Position numbers and translations under genes: made by a program. A stretch of DNA of 64,000 nt from Shewanella kaireitica. GTDB lineage: Bacteria; Pseudomonadota; Gammaproteobacteria; Enterobacterales; Shewanellaceae. The notes below the pieces were generated by a model. The model did not search any database. It was not told the origin of the DNA and worked only from the letters and a program-made list of their open reading frames with translations. This document shows, piece by piece, positions 17,534 to 26,661 of this stretch (position 1 is the stretch's first letter; every line of letters starts with the position of its first letter). The DNA lies in NCBI RefSeq assembly GCF_023284045.1, contig NZ_JAKIKQ010000016.1:1-64000 (forward strand), written 5' to 3'.

Positions 17534-18109
17534 ATGGCAAGGCCGAGTATGGCGGGACAGCGTCGCGAAGAAATATTGGATGCCTTAGAAGCGTGCATTT
17601 TGGCGAAAGGTATTCAAGCAACCTCATTAGAAAACATTGCTGAAGCAGCAAAGGTAAAGCGCACAATACTGCGTCACTACATTGGTAACCGTGATGAGAT
17701 TATCTGTGCGTTAAGTGAAAGATGGACTCTGAAGTATTCATTGCAATGGCAGGAGTTATTGAAGTGGCTGCCACAGAATAATCGCGCTGAAGCACTTATT
17801 GATTCATTGTTTTCCACACGAACCAATGAAATGGTTAACAGTACCATTATAGGTGAAGCGATATTCTCAGAAGCAAAAAGGTTGGCGCCGATTAAGCTGC
17901 ATCAACAACAGATCATGCAAGAGTTTATTCAGCACTTAGTGAGTGTTCTCAGCATTCAGTTTGCCAATGCAGACCCCAAAAATGTTGAGTTAGTTGCATA
18001 TGGCATCTACTCAAATTATCTGATGAGTGAATCTTTATTGCCGCTAGGGATGCTTGATGAAAGGTATAAACTGAAGCAATCGTCGATGCTGTTAAGCACT
18101 ACTTTGTAG
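17534..18109 (+). CDS. TetR/AcrR-family transcriptional regulator
   Basis: 191 residues from ATG at 17534, preceded by GGGAGGAGG; an in-frame start 30 bp earlier has no ribosome site. The N-terminal helix-turn-helix is typical: RREEILDALEACILAKGIQATSLENIAEAAKVKRTILRHYIGNRDEII. The C-terminal ligand/dimer domain is not assignable. It is divergent from the di-heme lipoprotein operon and upstream of the hydroxylase pair. All three units carry AAATTGTC/GACAATTT palindromes, so this protein is the natural candidate to bind them. Confidence 0.88.
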   Translation: MARPSMAGQRREEILDALEACILAKGIQATSLENIAEAAKVKRTILRHYIGNRDEIICALSERWTLKYSLQWQELLKWLPQNNRAEALIDSLFSTRTNEMVNSTIIGEAIFSEAKRLAPIKLHQQQIMQEFIQHLVSVLSIQFANADPKNVELVAYGIYSNYLMSESLLPLGMLDERYKLKQSSMLLSTTL

Positions 18110-18118
18110 TTTTTAAGT

Positions 18119-18139
18119 AAATTGTCTGTTTGACAATTT
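18119..18139. promoter_or_regulatory. TetR-type operator, copy 3
   Basis: AAATTGTC-TGTTT-GACAATTT, a perfect copy of the palindrome, lies right after the tetR stop and 50 bp before the next gene. It suggests that the 18190-19683 pair has its own promoter under the same regulator. Confidence 0.8.
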
Positions 18140-18189
18140 AACTCGAGAGGTATAAATTGCACAACATATTCTAAATATGGATGTGTTGT

Positions 18190-18771
18190 ATGAATCTGTT
18201 TAATTCAATATTAACCTCATTGGTAGTAGTTGCTCTCTTTTGGGGGGCTGCGCTGTTTCAAAGCAATATCGCAGCGGCATTTGTTGGCAAGGACGATGCC
18301 GTAGAGGTTAATGTCGTTGCGAATAAAGCAAAGCCGCAGGTAACTGTTGAAAGTAGCAAGGTAGTGGCTTTAAGTGTGCAGACTATTTCTGGAGTCACTG
18401 AACAGCTGTTATTGGCTGACATACTGCAGTTATGGCAACAATTTAATGCTGACAGCGAGCTACACAACAAACTGACAAATCAGCCAAATAAAGTCTATGT
18501 TTACTATCGTGGATTCTCCAATAACTATCAACAAGCGAACGTCACTATTGGCTATGACGTAGCGTTGCTGCAGAAGCCGCGACTCCCGGTCGTCATTGAC
18601 ACTCAAGAGCAAGAGATATTATTAGTCGCTGGAGAGCATGGCGAAGCAGAGTTGGCTGCAGCATGGAACCGGATAGACTACCAAGCACTACCGCAGCATG
18701 TGCTTGAGGTACATAGTTTAAACCCCGCCGGTGAAACCACATCGACTCAGCTTTTTGTATCGTACAAGTAG
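18190..18771 (+). CDS. Exported protein of unknown function, possibly GyrI-like
   Basis: 193 residues from the ATG at 18190 (MNLFNSILTSLVVVALFWGAA); an ATG three codons upstream is possible, and the ribosome site is weak for both. The N-terminus is a signal peptide or single membrane anchor. The section KVYVYYRGFSNNYQQANVTIGYD looks like a strand of the GyrI-like/AraC effector-binding fold, which suggests small-molecule binding, but I cannot confirm it. The stop is 3 bp from the hydroxylase start, so the two are one unit. Confidence 0.65.
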   Translation: MNLFNSILTSLVVVALFWGAALFQSNIAAAFVGKDDAVEVNVVANKAKPQVTVESSKVVALSVQTISGVTEQLLLADILQLWQQFNADSELHNKLTNQPNKVYVYYRGFSNNYQQANVTIGYDVALLQKPRLPVVIDTQEQEILLVAGEHGEAELAAAWNRIDYQALPQHVLEVHSLNPAGETTSTQLFVSYK

Positions 18772-18774
18772 GGA

Positions 18775-19683
18775 ATGAGCATGGAATATCTAACTCAGTT
18801 GTTATCTCCGAATGATGTTTGGTGGCTAGAGACGTGGATTGATGATTGGTTTTTTGTGGTCGCCATTGGTTTATTTGCTGTGGAGTGTTTGCGCTATATC
18901 TTTAAAAAGCAGTTCACAAAAAAGTTATTAGGCGACAGCATTGCTAACTTTGTCACCTTAGCGCTATTCATCGTGATCTTAGCGCTTGTGGGGGCAACCT
19001 ATGCTGGCGTATTTATCTATACCTATGACAATTTCAGTATCACTGAATTGCCTATCAACGGCTGGACAATTCTCTGCTGTATCGTGTTAGCAGATCTGGC
19101 TTATTACTGGGAGCATAGGTTCTTGCATATGAACGGTTTCGGCTGGGCAACGCATACCGTGCACCATAGTTCGCCCCATTTTAATATTTCAGTCGCTTAT
19201 CGACATGGGCCGATGGATTGGTTCTTCCCATTGTTTTTCCATTTACCGTTGGCCATTTTGGGTTTTCATCCATTTGTTATTTTCTTGGCCGAAATCGTGG
19301 TACAGGTTTTTCAAACCTTACTGCATACGGAAATCGTGAAGAAAATGATCCGCCCTATTGAAGCGGTCTTCAATACGCCATCGCACCATAGAGTGCATCA
19401 TGCGACTAATCGGCAGTATCTCGATAAGAATTATGCGGGGATATTCATCATCTGGGACAAAATGTTTGGGACTTTCGCTGAAGAGAAAGAGCCTGTTACT
19501 TATGGTGTTTATCCTAGACTAAACAGTGTTAATCCCGTGCGTGTTTTCTTCTCTGGTTATGTGACCTTGCTACGGCGATTATGGCAAGCTCCTAGTTGGG
19601 GCTACCGTTTGAATTTGTTGGTGAAGTCACCAACATGGGCTTGGCAACAAGAGCAGTCCTCAAAAATAGATAAGAGGGGTTAA
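18775..19683 (+). CDS. Sterol desaturase/fatty acid hydroxylase-family membrane protein
   Basis: A 302-residue integral membrane protein with several hydrophobic helices and the histidine boxes of the di-iron fatty acid hydroxylase superfamily: HRFLH at 114-118, HTVHH at 127-131 and HHRVHH at 204-209. Such enzymes hydroxylate or desaturate lipids or sterols. It follows the exported GyrI-like protein by 3 bp. The shared palindrome links it to the Rieske/di-heme operon, so both oxygenases may act on the same lipid-like substrate (inference). Its stop codon directly abuts that of the convergent AraC gene. Confidence 0.88.
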   Translation: MSMEYLTQLLSPNDVWWLETWIDDWFFVVAIGLFAVECLRYIFKKQFTKKLLGDSIANFVTLALFIVILALVGATYAGVFIYTYDNFSITELPINGWTILCCIVLADLAYYWEHRFLHMNGFGWATHTVHHSSPHFNISVAYRHGPMDWFFPLFFHLPLAILGFHPFVIFLAEIVVQVFQTLLHTEIVKKMIRPIEAVFNTPSHHRVHHATNRQYLDKNYAGIFIIWDKMFGTFAEEKEPVTYGVYPRLNSVNPVRVFFSGYVTLLRRLWQAPSWGYRLNLLVKSPTWAWQQEQSSKIDKRG

Positions 19684-20721
19684 TTAAGATGGGCTTTGTT
19701 GGCTCAACCAATACTTAAATTGGCTGGGGAGTTGTCCGGTCCAGCGCTTAAACGAGCGCCTAAAGTTATTACTATCAGCAAAGTGCAATTGCTTGGCGAT
19801 GGTTAAATTACTTTCGCCTGATACAGCTAGCAGGAAGATAGCTTGTTGCATATTGGCTTCATCTTGTAACTGCTGAAAACTGATGTCATACGCTTTCAGG
19901 CGGCGTTTTAAGGTTGCTGGGCTTAGGCCTAAGGATTCCGCAACTTGTGGGAGTGTATAGCAACGTGTTTTAGGCCGAGTCAGTAATAAACGGATATAGG
20001 CGGGAAGCCCTATTTGATACTTGGCCGCTTGCCTTTGTTGATTAACTTGTTGCCTAGCGAGCTTTAGTCCCTGTGAGTTTGCTAGCTCGAACGGATCTTG
20101 TCTTGTGGTCGCATTGTAACTAATGACGCAGATAGGTTGATTAAATGACAAGTCATGACCTAAGTATTTGTAGTATTGGTCTAATAATTTAGGCTCGGTG
20201 TAAGGTAGGGCAAAATGACCTTGCCACGCTTGATGAGTCAACCTCTTATAGGTTGATACTAGGCTTGAAAGTGTTAATTCAGTAAAGAATCGCCGCTGGC
20301 GCTGGGCACCGATATCTAGTTGCAGCAATAAGTGTTGCATCTGCTTTGTACGCCAATGCCAGCCTTGAAGCCAAGGTTGGCTGGACCAGTGATACCTATG
20401 CCAAAAGTGCTGCATTTGCGTAAGGCTATTACAGCAAAAAAGACCATTAGTGAGTGGGCCGCTTTGGACAGGTAACCATTGCTGGCCAAGTAAAAATGCT
20501 AAATCATCTCCCGGCCAAAGCGCTATTGCATTGTCGATTAAACTCATGAGTTGAAGAGGGCTGATCATGTGCTCTATCAGTTGCAAGTCCTGCTTGAAAA
20601 TTCCAGTTCCTTTCAGTAAACGGTCTACATTGAGCCGTCTATATTCGAACATCGCCACAATACTGGCTGCAAGTAATTGGCTATCAATACACTTGTCTTG
20701 GGCATAGGCGATGGGTTGCAT
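19684..20721 (-). CDS. AraC-family transcriptional regulator
   Basis: 345 residues with an N-terminal arabinose-binding-like domain of the OruR/ArgR type (MISPLQLMSLIDNAIALWPG) and a C-terminal double helix-turn-helix (LPQVAESLGLSPATLKRRLKAYDISFQQLQDEANMQQAIFLL and LHFADSNNFRRSFKRWTGQLPSQFK). The ATG follows the stop of the upstream GGDEF-like gene with no spacer, so the two are translated as one unit. Its target is unknown; the oxygenase locus on the other side is one possibility. Confidence 0.88.
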   Translation of the reverse strand: MQPIAYAQDKCIDSQLLAASIVAMFEYRRLNVDRLLKGTGIFKQDLQLIEHMISPLQLMSLIDNAIALWPGDDLAFLLGQQWLPVQSGPLTNGLFCCNSLTQMQHFWHRYHWSSQPWLQGWHWRTKQMQHLLLQLDIGAQRQRRFFTELTLSSLVSTYKRLTHQAWQGHFALPYTEPKLLDQYYKYLGHDLSFNQPICVISYNATTRQDPFELANSQGLKLARQQVNQQRQAAKYQIGLPAYIRLLLTRPKTRCYTLPQVAESLGLSPATLKRRLKAYDISFQQLQDEANMQQAIFLLAVSGESNLTIAKQLHFADSNNFRRSFKRWTGQLPSQFKYWLSQQSPS

Positions 20722-21603
20722 CTAAATAGCCTGAGGCCAAGTTCTTGCTTGTTTGACACGCTCCATCTGTTGATTAATCTGATTGATCAAGCCGTCAGTA
20801 TCCAGCGGGTGCTGCTCTGTATCTGGGTCGAAATGAATATAAGCACTGCTGGCATGGCAACCAAAATGTGCGATAACGCGTTGTAGCTCTGTTGCCATCG
20901 CTTGCGAGAATGGTGCAGAGCAGTTAGGCAGCAATATAATGAAACGGTCACCAGCAAAACGGCATACCAAGTCTTGGGAGCGTAGTTGGCAGGTGAGCAT
21001 CTGCGCAATATTAGTAAGTAGCTTATCCCCTTGATTAAAGCCGTCGCGCTGATTTATTTCAGAAAAATTATCGATGTCTAACATGATTAAACTTAATGGC
21101 TTACTGCTGTTGAGGGCTATTTGGTGGCGAATCGCCCGGGCATCATAAATTTTAGTCACTCGATCAACGAGTTTGTGCTGGCGGAAAAACTGTTCTCGAG
21201 TGCGTAGCTGTTCATTAATGGTGATCTGTTCTTCGCGCCACAGCCATATGCCAGCTGTTAATGTCAGTAAGCCGATAGGTGTGGGCAGCTTTTCAATCAA
21301 TGCGAACCAAGCGGGAAGGCTGTGGTTAATAAAAAACTCATCGAGCAGATCCATATAGCAGCCCAGGCTATAACCCAGTAAGCCGAAGATTAACAGTTGC
21401 GTGACTTTACCACCTGGTCGTGCCTGCAGTACCAATGCTAGCCAACTTAATCCAAGCAGCAATAAAGCGCCCTCGGTAGCCACATCGAACCAATCGATGT
21501 TCGCGCCAATTTTGGTCTCGCCCTGCAACAGACAAAGACTGAGTATTATGCTGCTAAGTAAGATGATACCTAGGGTAAATTTTGAGGTCACAAATCTGAG
21601 CAT
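20722..21603 (-). CDS. Membrane protein with degenerate GGDEF domain
   Basis: 293 residues. Four or so N-terminal hydrophobic helices (LGIILLSSIILSLCLLQ, GALLLLGLSWLALVLQA, LLIFGLLGYSLGCY, PIGLLTLTAGIWLW) precede a GGDEF fold from ~155 onward (SLIMLDIDNFSEINQRDGFNQGDKLL). The signature loop reads AGDRF at 217-221 instead of GGDEF. With arginine in place of the catalytic glutamate it is unlikely to make cyclic-di-GMP. It may be a sensor that works with the AraC regulator encoded immediately downstream. Confidence 0.82.
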   Translation of the reverse strand: MLRFVTSKFTLGIILLSSIILSLCLLQGETKIGANIDWFDVATEGALLLLGLSWLALVLQARPGGKVTQLLIFGLLGYSLGCYMDLLDEFFINHSLPAWFALIEKLPTPIGLLTLTAGIWLWREEQITINEQLRTREQFFRQHKLVDRVTKIYDARAIRHQIALNSSKPLSLIMLDIDNFSEINQRDGFNQGDKLLTNIAQMLTCQLRSQDLVCRFAGDRFIILLPNCSAPFSQAMATELQRVIAHFGCHASSAYIHFDPDTEQHPLDTDGLINQINQQMERVKQARTWPQAI

Positions 21604-21919
21604 GCTGTATTTGTTCGTAAGCCGAGAATTGCATTTAACCTACTGCTATTTCATGACGACTTTATGAACCTGTAAGTAGTCAAATTAGCTCAATGGATAG
21701 TCAACGTGGGAGAGATTTTTTTAATATTAAGGCCACTTTTAGGCAAGGCAAGATGTGCTTTCTTGAGTTTAATTCTTTTTATACAGCAGCTTAACTAGGA
21801 TTGGTTTGGCCTTTTAATTGATTCAGGATTAAAGCTAGCAGCCGTAACGGGTAGTCAAAATAGCTCATTTACGGCCAAAGTCGTTGAAAAACAGCCTTTT
21901 TCTCGCTGTTCAGATCTGG
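21604..21919. other. Intergenic region before the phytase operon
   Basis: About 400 bp separate the divergent GGDEF-like and TonB-receptor genes. Apart from the candidate Pho box at 21920-21937 near its right end I see no gene, RNA or repeat in it. Confidence 0.5.
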
Positions 21920-21937
21920 ACGTCACCTTACTGTCAT
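21920..21937 (+). promoter_or_regulatory. Candidate Pho box upstream of the phytase operon
   Basis: ACGTCAC-CTTA-CTGTCAT follows the PhoB-box plan of two seven-base repeats 4 bp apart; the second repeat is a perfect CTGTCAT. A possible -10, TAGATT at 21948-21953, starts 10 bp downstream as in Pho promoters. It lies 65 bp before the TonB receptor start. Phosphate control suits a phytase operon, but the match is imperfect. Confidence 0.5.
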
Positions 21938-22002
21938 CTCTCTATTTTAGATTTGCCTGCAAATCAGCCATATAACGCAAACAAAAATAGGGATCTAACA
22001 AC

Positions 22003-24741
22003 ATGAAGCCGCTCGGTTTGCTTTCACCACTTTACCTCGCGCTATTTGCTACCAGTTTGGCTTTTCCATCCACATCATGGGCTGGAAAAGTTGAAGGTGC
22101 AATTACTGATGAAGCAACAAAAATGCCATTACAGGGGGCACTGATCAGTATTAAGGAGCTAAATCTTAAGCAAGAGTCTGGTAGAGATGGTCGCTTTTTC
22201 TTTCAGGAAGTCCCAAAAGGGAAATACACGTTGGTGGCCCAATATCTTGGAGGCTCGACATACACTCAGTCTCTTATCGTTGGAGAAGTGAGTCTTATCA
22301 ATGCTCAAATTGAATTGAAAGGGCAGGGCGTTGAGCATATACAGGTTGTTGGTCAACGCGGCTCATTGAGTAAATCTTTAAACCGTCAGCGGGCTGCAGA
22401 TAACTTGGTGAGTGTATTGTCTGCCGATGCGTTGGGTAATTTTCCGGATACTAATATCAGTGAGGCTCTGCAAAGAGTACCAGGGATCTCAATTGAGCGA
22501 GATCAAGGGGAAGGTCGCTTTGTGCGTATTAGGGGCATGGCGCCAGATTACAATGCGGTATCGATGAACGGTACCCGACTGCCGTCACCTGATAGTGATC
22601 GCCGAGCAGTAGCACTTGATGTTGTGCCAGCAGATTTACTGCAGTCTGTTGAGGTAACTAAAACCTTAACGCCAGATATGGATGCAGACTCATTGGGTGG
22701 CGCTATTGAGGTTAAGAGTTTATCTGCCTTTGACCGTGATGATACTTATGTCAATGTCAGCACCGAGGGCAGCTATGACGAAATGACAGGCAGTATCAAC
22801 CCTAAACTTGCGGGTAGCTATAGTGATATTTTTCAAGAAAATATCGGCGTAGCCATTGCCGCTAGCTGGTATAACCGTGATTTTGGCTCGGATAATGTTG
22901 AGACGGGTGGCAAATGGAGCTTCGATGAGCCTACTAAATTAGAAGAGGTAGAGCAGCGAGACTACTTGATTAACCGTGAACGTGTCGGGCTAGGAGCAAA
23001 CCTAGATTTTAGACCTAACGATGACAATGATCTTTTTATTCGAACCCTCTATAGCAGCTTTGTCGATACTGAAACTCGCAACGGCAATGAAATCAAATGG
23101 GAAGAAGGTGCACTTGCTGATACACCTACAGCCGCAGAAGCGACCCGTTCACTAAAATCTCGAGAGGAAGATCAAGCTATTTACTCTATCGTATTAGGTG
23201 GTGAATCTCGGTTTGATACTTGGACTGTTAACTACCAGACCAGTTGGAGTCGAGCAGAGGCTGATAAGCCCCGCTATATCGGCGGCGCAGACTTTGAGGG
23301 TGAGTTTGATGAAGTTGAATACCAAAATAGTGCAGTGCCAATCATCACAGCAGAGGAAGGCTTTTATAGTGCAGACAACTATCTGCTAGATAAAGTTGAA
23401 ATAGCAGAATCCAATACTGTCGATACGATGGCATCAGCCAAGTTTGATTTAAGCAAAACTTGGTTGCTAGCAGATAGGCCTGTAGCTGTTAAATTTGGCG
23501 CAAAATACAGTGCTCGGACTAAAGAGAACCAAGAAGATATTTGGATCTTCGAGGATTTTGATGAGCAAGGTATTACTGAGCAGCAACTATCCATGAGTCA
23601 GTTCGCAGGTGCGCAGCCTGATTACAATCTAGGGCGATTCGGTCCCTCTATTGAAGCCGACCCTGTGTGGAATTTGGTCAATGGCATGGATAGCACGGCT
23701 GCAAAAGATGAGATTGAATCGCGGATCAATGACTTTGATATTGATGAAGATATTAGCGCTGCTTATGTGATGGGGCATATCGATATTGATAACCTGCGTC
23801 TGCTGGCTGGGGTGCGTTATGAGCATACAGCGATGCAGTCGAAAGGCTCTGGCTTTGATGAAAGTCAGGATGACTTTGTTGCCAATAACACTGACCGCAG
23901 TTATCAGCACTGGTTACCTGGCATTCATCTTAACTATAAGTGGAGCGATAAAACTGTAGCGCGAGCATCTTGGAGCAACACCATTGTGCGACCTACTTTT
24001 GGTCAGTTAGCGCCAGGGTTTCTTATTGAGCAAGATGACGATGAGCTAGAGGCAAGCTTTGGTAACCCAGATCTAGAAGCATTGGAGTCGATGAACTGGG
24101 ATATCAGTATTGAGCACTATATGGGCGGGCTTGGCGTTATCTCTGCCAGTGGTTTCTATAAAGATATTACTAATTTCATCTATGAGGCAGATCTGGGTGG
24201 CTACGGTAAATATCAAGATTTTGATAGCGCAGAGACTTTTGTAAATGGTGATGATGCCGACATTCTTGGGCTTGAGCTCGCTTACGTACAGGAGTTTGGC
24301 TTTATGCCTGAGGGTTGGAAGGGACTGATTTTTACCAGCAACCTGACTTTGAGTGATTCCACTGCGCATATCAGTTGGCAAGATGATGGTGTGCAAGGTC
24401 GTGATATTCCACTGCCTAGTCAGTCAGAGCTAACCGCTAACGCCTCTTTTGGTTATGAAAACCCTTACGTTAGTGTCCGCCTTTCTGCTGCCTATAAGTC
24501 TGAATATCTGGTTGAAGTTACAGAGCTTGATGATGCTGCTTTTGATGTCTACCAAGATGCGCACACCCAATGGGATTTTGTTGCTAAAAGCTTTATCACT
24601 GAGGACATTACCATCTACTTCAAAGCAATAAACATTACTGATGAGCCTTTCTACGCTTATACCGGACAGAGCCGTTATAACGCCCAATACGAAGAGTATG
24701 GTCGCACTTTCCAGCTCGGCATTCAGTTCATCAATTATTAA
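22003..24741 (+). CDS. TonB-dependent receptor with carboxypeptidase-like N-domain (phytate-linked)
   Basis: A 912-residue outer-membrane receptor. The signal peptide ends near TSWAGKVEG and is followed by a carboxypeptidase-regulatory-like beta-sandwich (GAITDEATKMPLQGALISI...GKYTLVAQYLGG, ~28-105). A plug with VLSADALGNFPDTNISEALQRVPGISIERD and the RIRGMAPDYNAVSMNGTRLPSPD block comes next, then a barrel ending FQLGIQFINY. This is the subtype (TIGR01782-like) often linked with polymer or sugar uptake in marine bacteria. It lies 14 bp before a beta-propeller phytase, so import of phytate or its breakdown products is likely (inference). Confidence 0.9.
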   Translation: MKPLGLLSPLYLALFATSLAFPSTSWAGKVEGAITDEATKMPLQGALISIKELNLKQESGRDGRFFFQEVPKGKYTLVAQYLGGSTYTQSLIVGEVSLINAQIELKGQGVEHIQVVGQRGSLSKSLNRQRAADNLVSVLSADALGNFPDTNISEALQRVPGISIERDQGEGRFVRIRGMAPDYNAVSMNGTRLPSPDSDRRAVALDVVPADLLQSVEVTKTLTPDMDADSLGGAIEVKSLSAFDRDDTYVNVSTEGSYDEMTGSINPKLAGSYSDIFQENIGVAIAASWYNRDFGSDNVETGGKWSFDEPTKLEEVEQRDYLINRERVGLGANLDFRPNDDNDLFIRTLYSSFVDTETRNGNEIKWEEGALADTPTAAEATRSLKSREEDQAIYSIVLGGESRFDTWTVNYQTSWSRAEADKPRYIGGADFEGEFDEVEYQNSAVPIITAEEGFYSADNYLLDKVEIAESNTVDTMASAKFDLSKTWLLADRPVAVKFGAKYSARTKENQEDIWIFEDFDEQGITEQQLSMSQFAGAQPDYNLGRFGPSIEADPVWNLVNGMDSTAAKDEIESRINDFDIDEDISAAYVMGHIDIDNLRLLAGVRYEHTAMQSKGSGFDESQDDFVANNTDRSYQHWLPGIHLNYKWSDKTVARASWSNTIVRPTFGQLAPGFLIEQDDDELEASFGNPDLEALESMNWDISIEHYMGGLGVISASGFYKDITNFIYEADLGGYGKYQDFDSAETFVNGDDADILGLELAYVQEFGFMPEGWKGLIFTSNLTLSDSTAHISWQDDGVQGRDIPLPSQSELTANASFGYENPYVSVRLSAAYKSEYLVEVTELDDAAFDVYQDAHTQWDFVAKSFITEDITIYFKAINITDEPFYAYTGQSRYNAQYEEYGRTFQLGIQFINY

Positions 24742-24755
24742 GCCTAGGAACCCAC

Positions 24756-26600
24756 ATGATTAATCTAAAAAATATAGTGGCTTTAGCCATAGCGACTTTT
24801 GTTAGTAGCCCGTTAGCAGCCCAAAGTAACAATGATGTCCAACAAAACAGAACAATTTGGCAAGGACCGGCCGCTGCCAGTGAAATGGCAATTTGGCAGC
24901 AAAGAGCATTGTTTGCCAGTGAACTGCATGGGTTAGTGTTGGCAGATAAACAGCTGTTAAATGTTATGGTCCCTGGGCAGTTTGAGTATTTAGCTGTGCA
25001 TGGTGATACCGCGTTAACCTACGATACGCAAGTTGATCAAGTGCAGGGGATCAGTTTAAGTTTCAGCAATACTCAGCGTTTATCACTGCTACCAAAGCGT
25101 GCCTTCCAAGTAGAGTGGCTCTGTTTACAGCCTAGGCTAGCAGATGGCAATCTTTATGCTTGGATTGGGGACGATGCCGGTCATTCTGAGCAATGGTTAT
25201 TATCGTCAGGCGGAGAGTGGCAACCACAACTGGTGCGTAGCTTAGCGATATCGATGGGAGCCTTAAAATGTGCTGTCGATGATAATGAACAGTTGTTTGT
25301 ACTCGACAATCATCAAGGTGTTTGGCGTTATCCTGCAGCGCCTCATATGGCGGATGAGTCAGAATTGGTGAGTTATCTACCTGATAATCAGTACTCAGGG
25401 TTGGCTTTCGATAATGGCAACATTGTGCTGATGGATGAAAGTGGGCAAATTTTTGATATTGACGGCAGTCAAATTGCAGCGCCTTTCAAAGGCCGCGAAG
25501 CGCTCGAAAGCTTATATGTAGCGGAGAAACAGCTTTGGGCTTATTCAGATGATGACGATCAATTCTATCAGGCAAATTGGCAGCTAAAAGCCGCACTAAC
25601 ATCGACCGTGAGTGAGCGAATAAAAGAGATCCCCACTGCAGTCGAAAGTGATATCTCCGATAGAGCGGGTGATACCATGGATGATCCTGCAATATGGGTT
25701 CATCCAACCATGCCAGAAAAAAGCCGTGTACTAGGCACCAATAAACGCTGGGGATTATTAAGCTTTTCAATGCAAGGCAAGCAGTTGCAAGCCATTGCTG
25801 CTGGTCGGGTAAACAATGTCGATATTAGGCAGCAAGTATTATTGGGCGGCGAGTATCGTGATATCGCTGTGGCCAGTAATCGCGACCGCAATAGCTTAAG
25901 CATATTCAATATCAATGAGCATGGAAAGCTAACGCAATTGGCAGAACAAGCAACAACCTTAACTGATATTTATGGCCTTTGTATGTATCAACCTAGTGAG
26001 GATGAGCTGTATGTATTTGCTAACGAAAAGTCAGGCTTGGTCAAACAGATAGCATTACAGTGGCAAGGTAACCACCTTAAAGCGACAGAGGTGCGAGAGT
26101 TTAGCGTTCCTAGCCAGCCAGAAGGTTGTGTCGCCGATGACCTCAACAAGCAACTATTCCTTGGCGAAGAAAATGTGGGTATTTGGGCATTTAACCTCGA
26201 TAGTCGCTCTACTAAATTAACTGGCGAGATGATTATTAAAGCAGGCGGGCCGCTGGTGGCTGATATAGAGGGGATATCGCTGTATCAAACCAATAATGAA
26301 ACAGGTTATCTGGTGGTATCTAGTCAGGGAAACGATAGTTATTTGCTGTACAAGAGTACTGCGCCGTATAGCTACATTGACCGTTTCCGAATAGGGATTA
26401 ACGGCAAGCAGGGGATGGATGGGAGCGCAGAAACTGACGGACTCGATGTAACCGCGCACTCGGTGGGTCGTGGAGTTTGGTCGCAAGGTATGATGGTGGT
26501 CCAAGATGGTCGCAATCGGATGCCGGATCAAAACCAAAACTTTAAATGGGTGCCTTGGAGCGAGATAAGCCAAGCGTTGCTGCTAGAACGGAAAGATTAG
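24756..26600 (+). CDS. Dual-domain beta-propeller phytase
   Basis: A 614-residue exported enzyme with a signal peptide cut near LAAQSNN. The N-terminal half (~30-285) is a weak, incomplete propeller; the C-terminal half (~295-610) has the phytase motifs DDPAIWVHP, EYRDIAVASNRDRNSLSIF, DIYGLCMY, PEGCVADD, GEENVGIW, DIEGISLY and ETDGLDV. Beta-propeller phytases are calcium-dependent and release phosphate from myo-inositol hexakisphosphate. Dual-domain forms are known from Shewanella and related marine bacteria. It is co-transcribed with the TonB receptor 14 bp upstream and ends at a strong hairpin. Confidence 0.92.
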   Translation: MINLKNIVALAIATFVSSPLAAQSNNDVQQNRTIWQGPAAASEMAIWQQRALFASELHGLVLADKQLLNVMVPGQFEYLAVHGDTALTYDTQVDQVQGISLSFSNTQRLSLLPKRAFQVEWLCLQPRLADGNLYAWIGDDAGHSEQWLLSSGGEWQPQLVRSLAISMGALKCAVDDNEQLFVLDNHQGVWRYPAAPHMADESELVSYLPDNQYSGLAFDNGNIVLMDESGQIFDIDGSQIAAPFKGREALESLYVAEKQLWAYSDDDDQFYQANWQLKAALTSTVSERIKEIPTAVESDISDRAGDTMDDPAIWVHPTMPEKSRVLGTNKRWGLLSFSMQGKQLQAIAAGRVNNVDIRQQVLLGGEYRDIAVASNRDRNSLSIFNINEHGKLTQLAEQATTLTDIYGLCMYQPSEDELYVFANEKSGLVKQIALQWQGNHLKATEVREFSVPSQPEGCVADDLNKQLFLGEENVGIWAFNLDSRSTKLTGEMIIKAGGPLVADIEGISLYQTNNETGYLVVSSQGNDSYLLYKSTAPYSYIDRFRIGINGKQGMDGSAETDGLDVTAHSVGRGVWSQGMMVVQDGRNRMPDQNQNFKWVPWSEISQALLLERKD

Positions 26601-26614
26601 TATTCATGTACTTA

Positions 26615-26649
26615 GCCACTAACAAGCTCATTGCTTGTTAGTGGCATTT
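26615..26649. terminator. Bidirectional terminator after the phytase
   Basis: A perfect 13-bp stem, GCCACTAACAAGC/GCTTGTTAGTGGC, around TCATT, with a short T-run. It separates the phytase from the convergent lipoprotein gene. Confidence 0.8.
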
Positions 26650-26661
26650 TCTGATTTGGTT

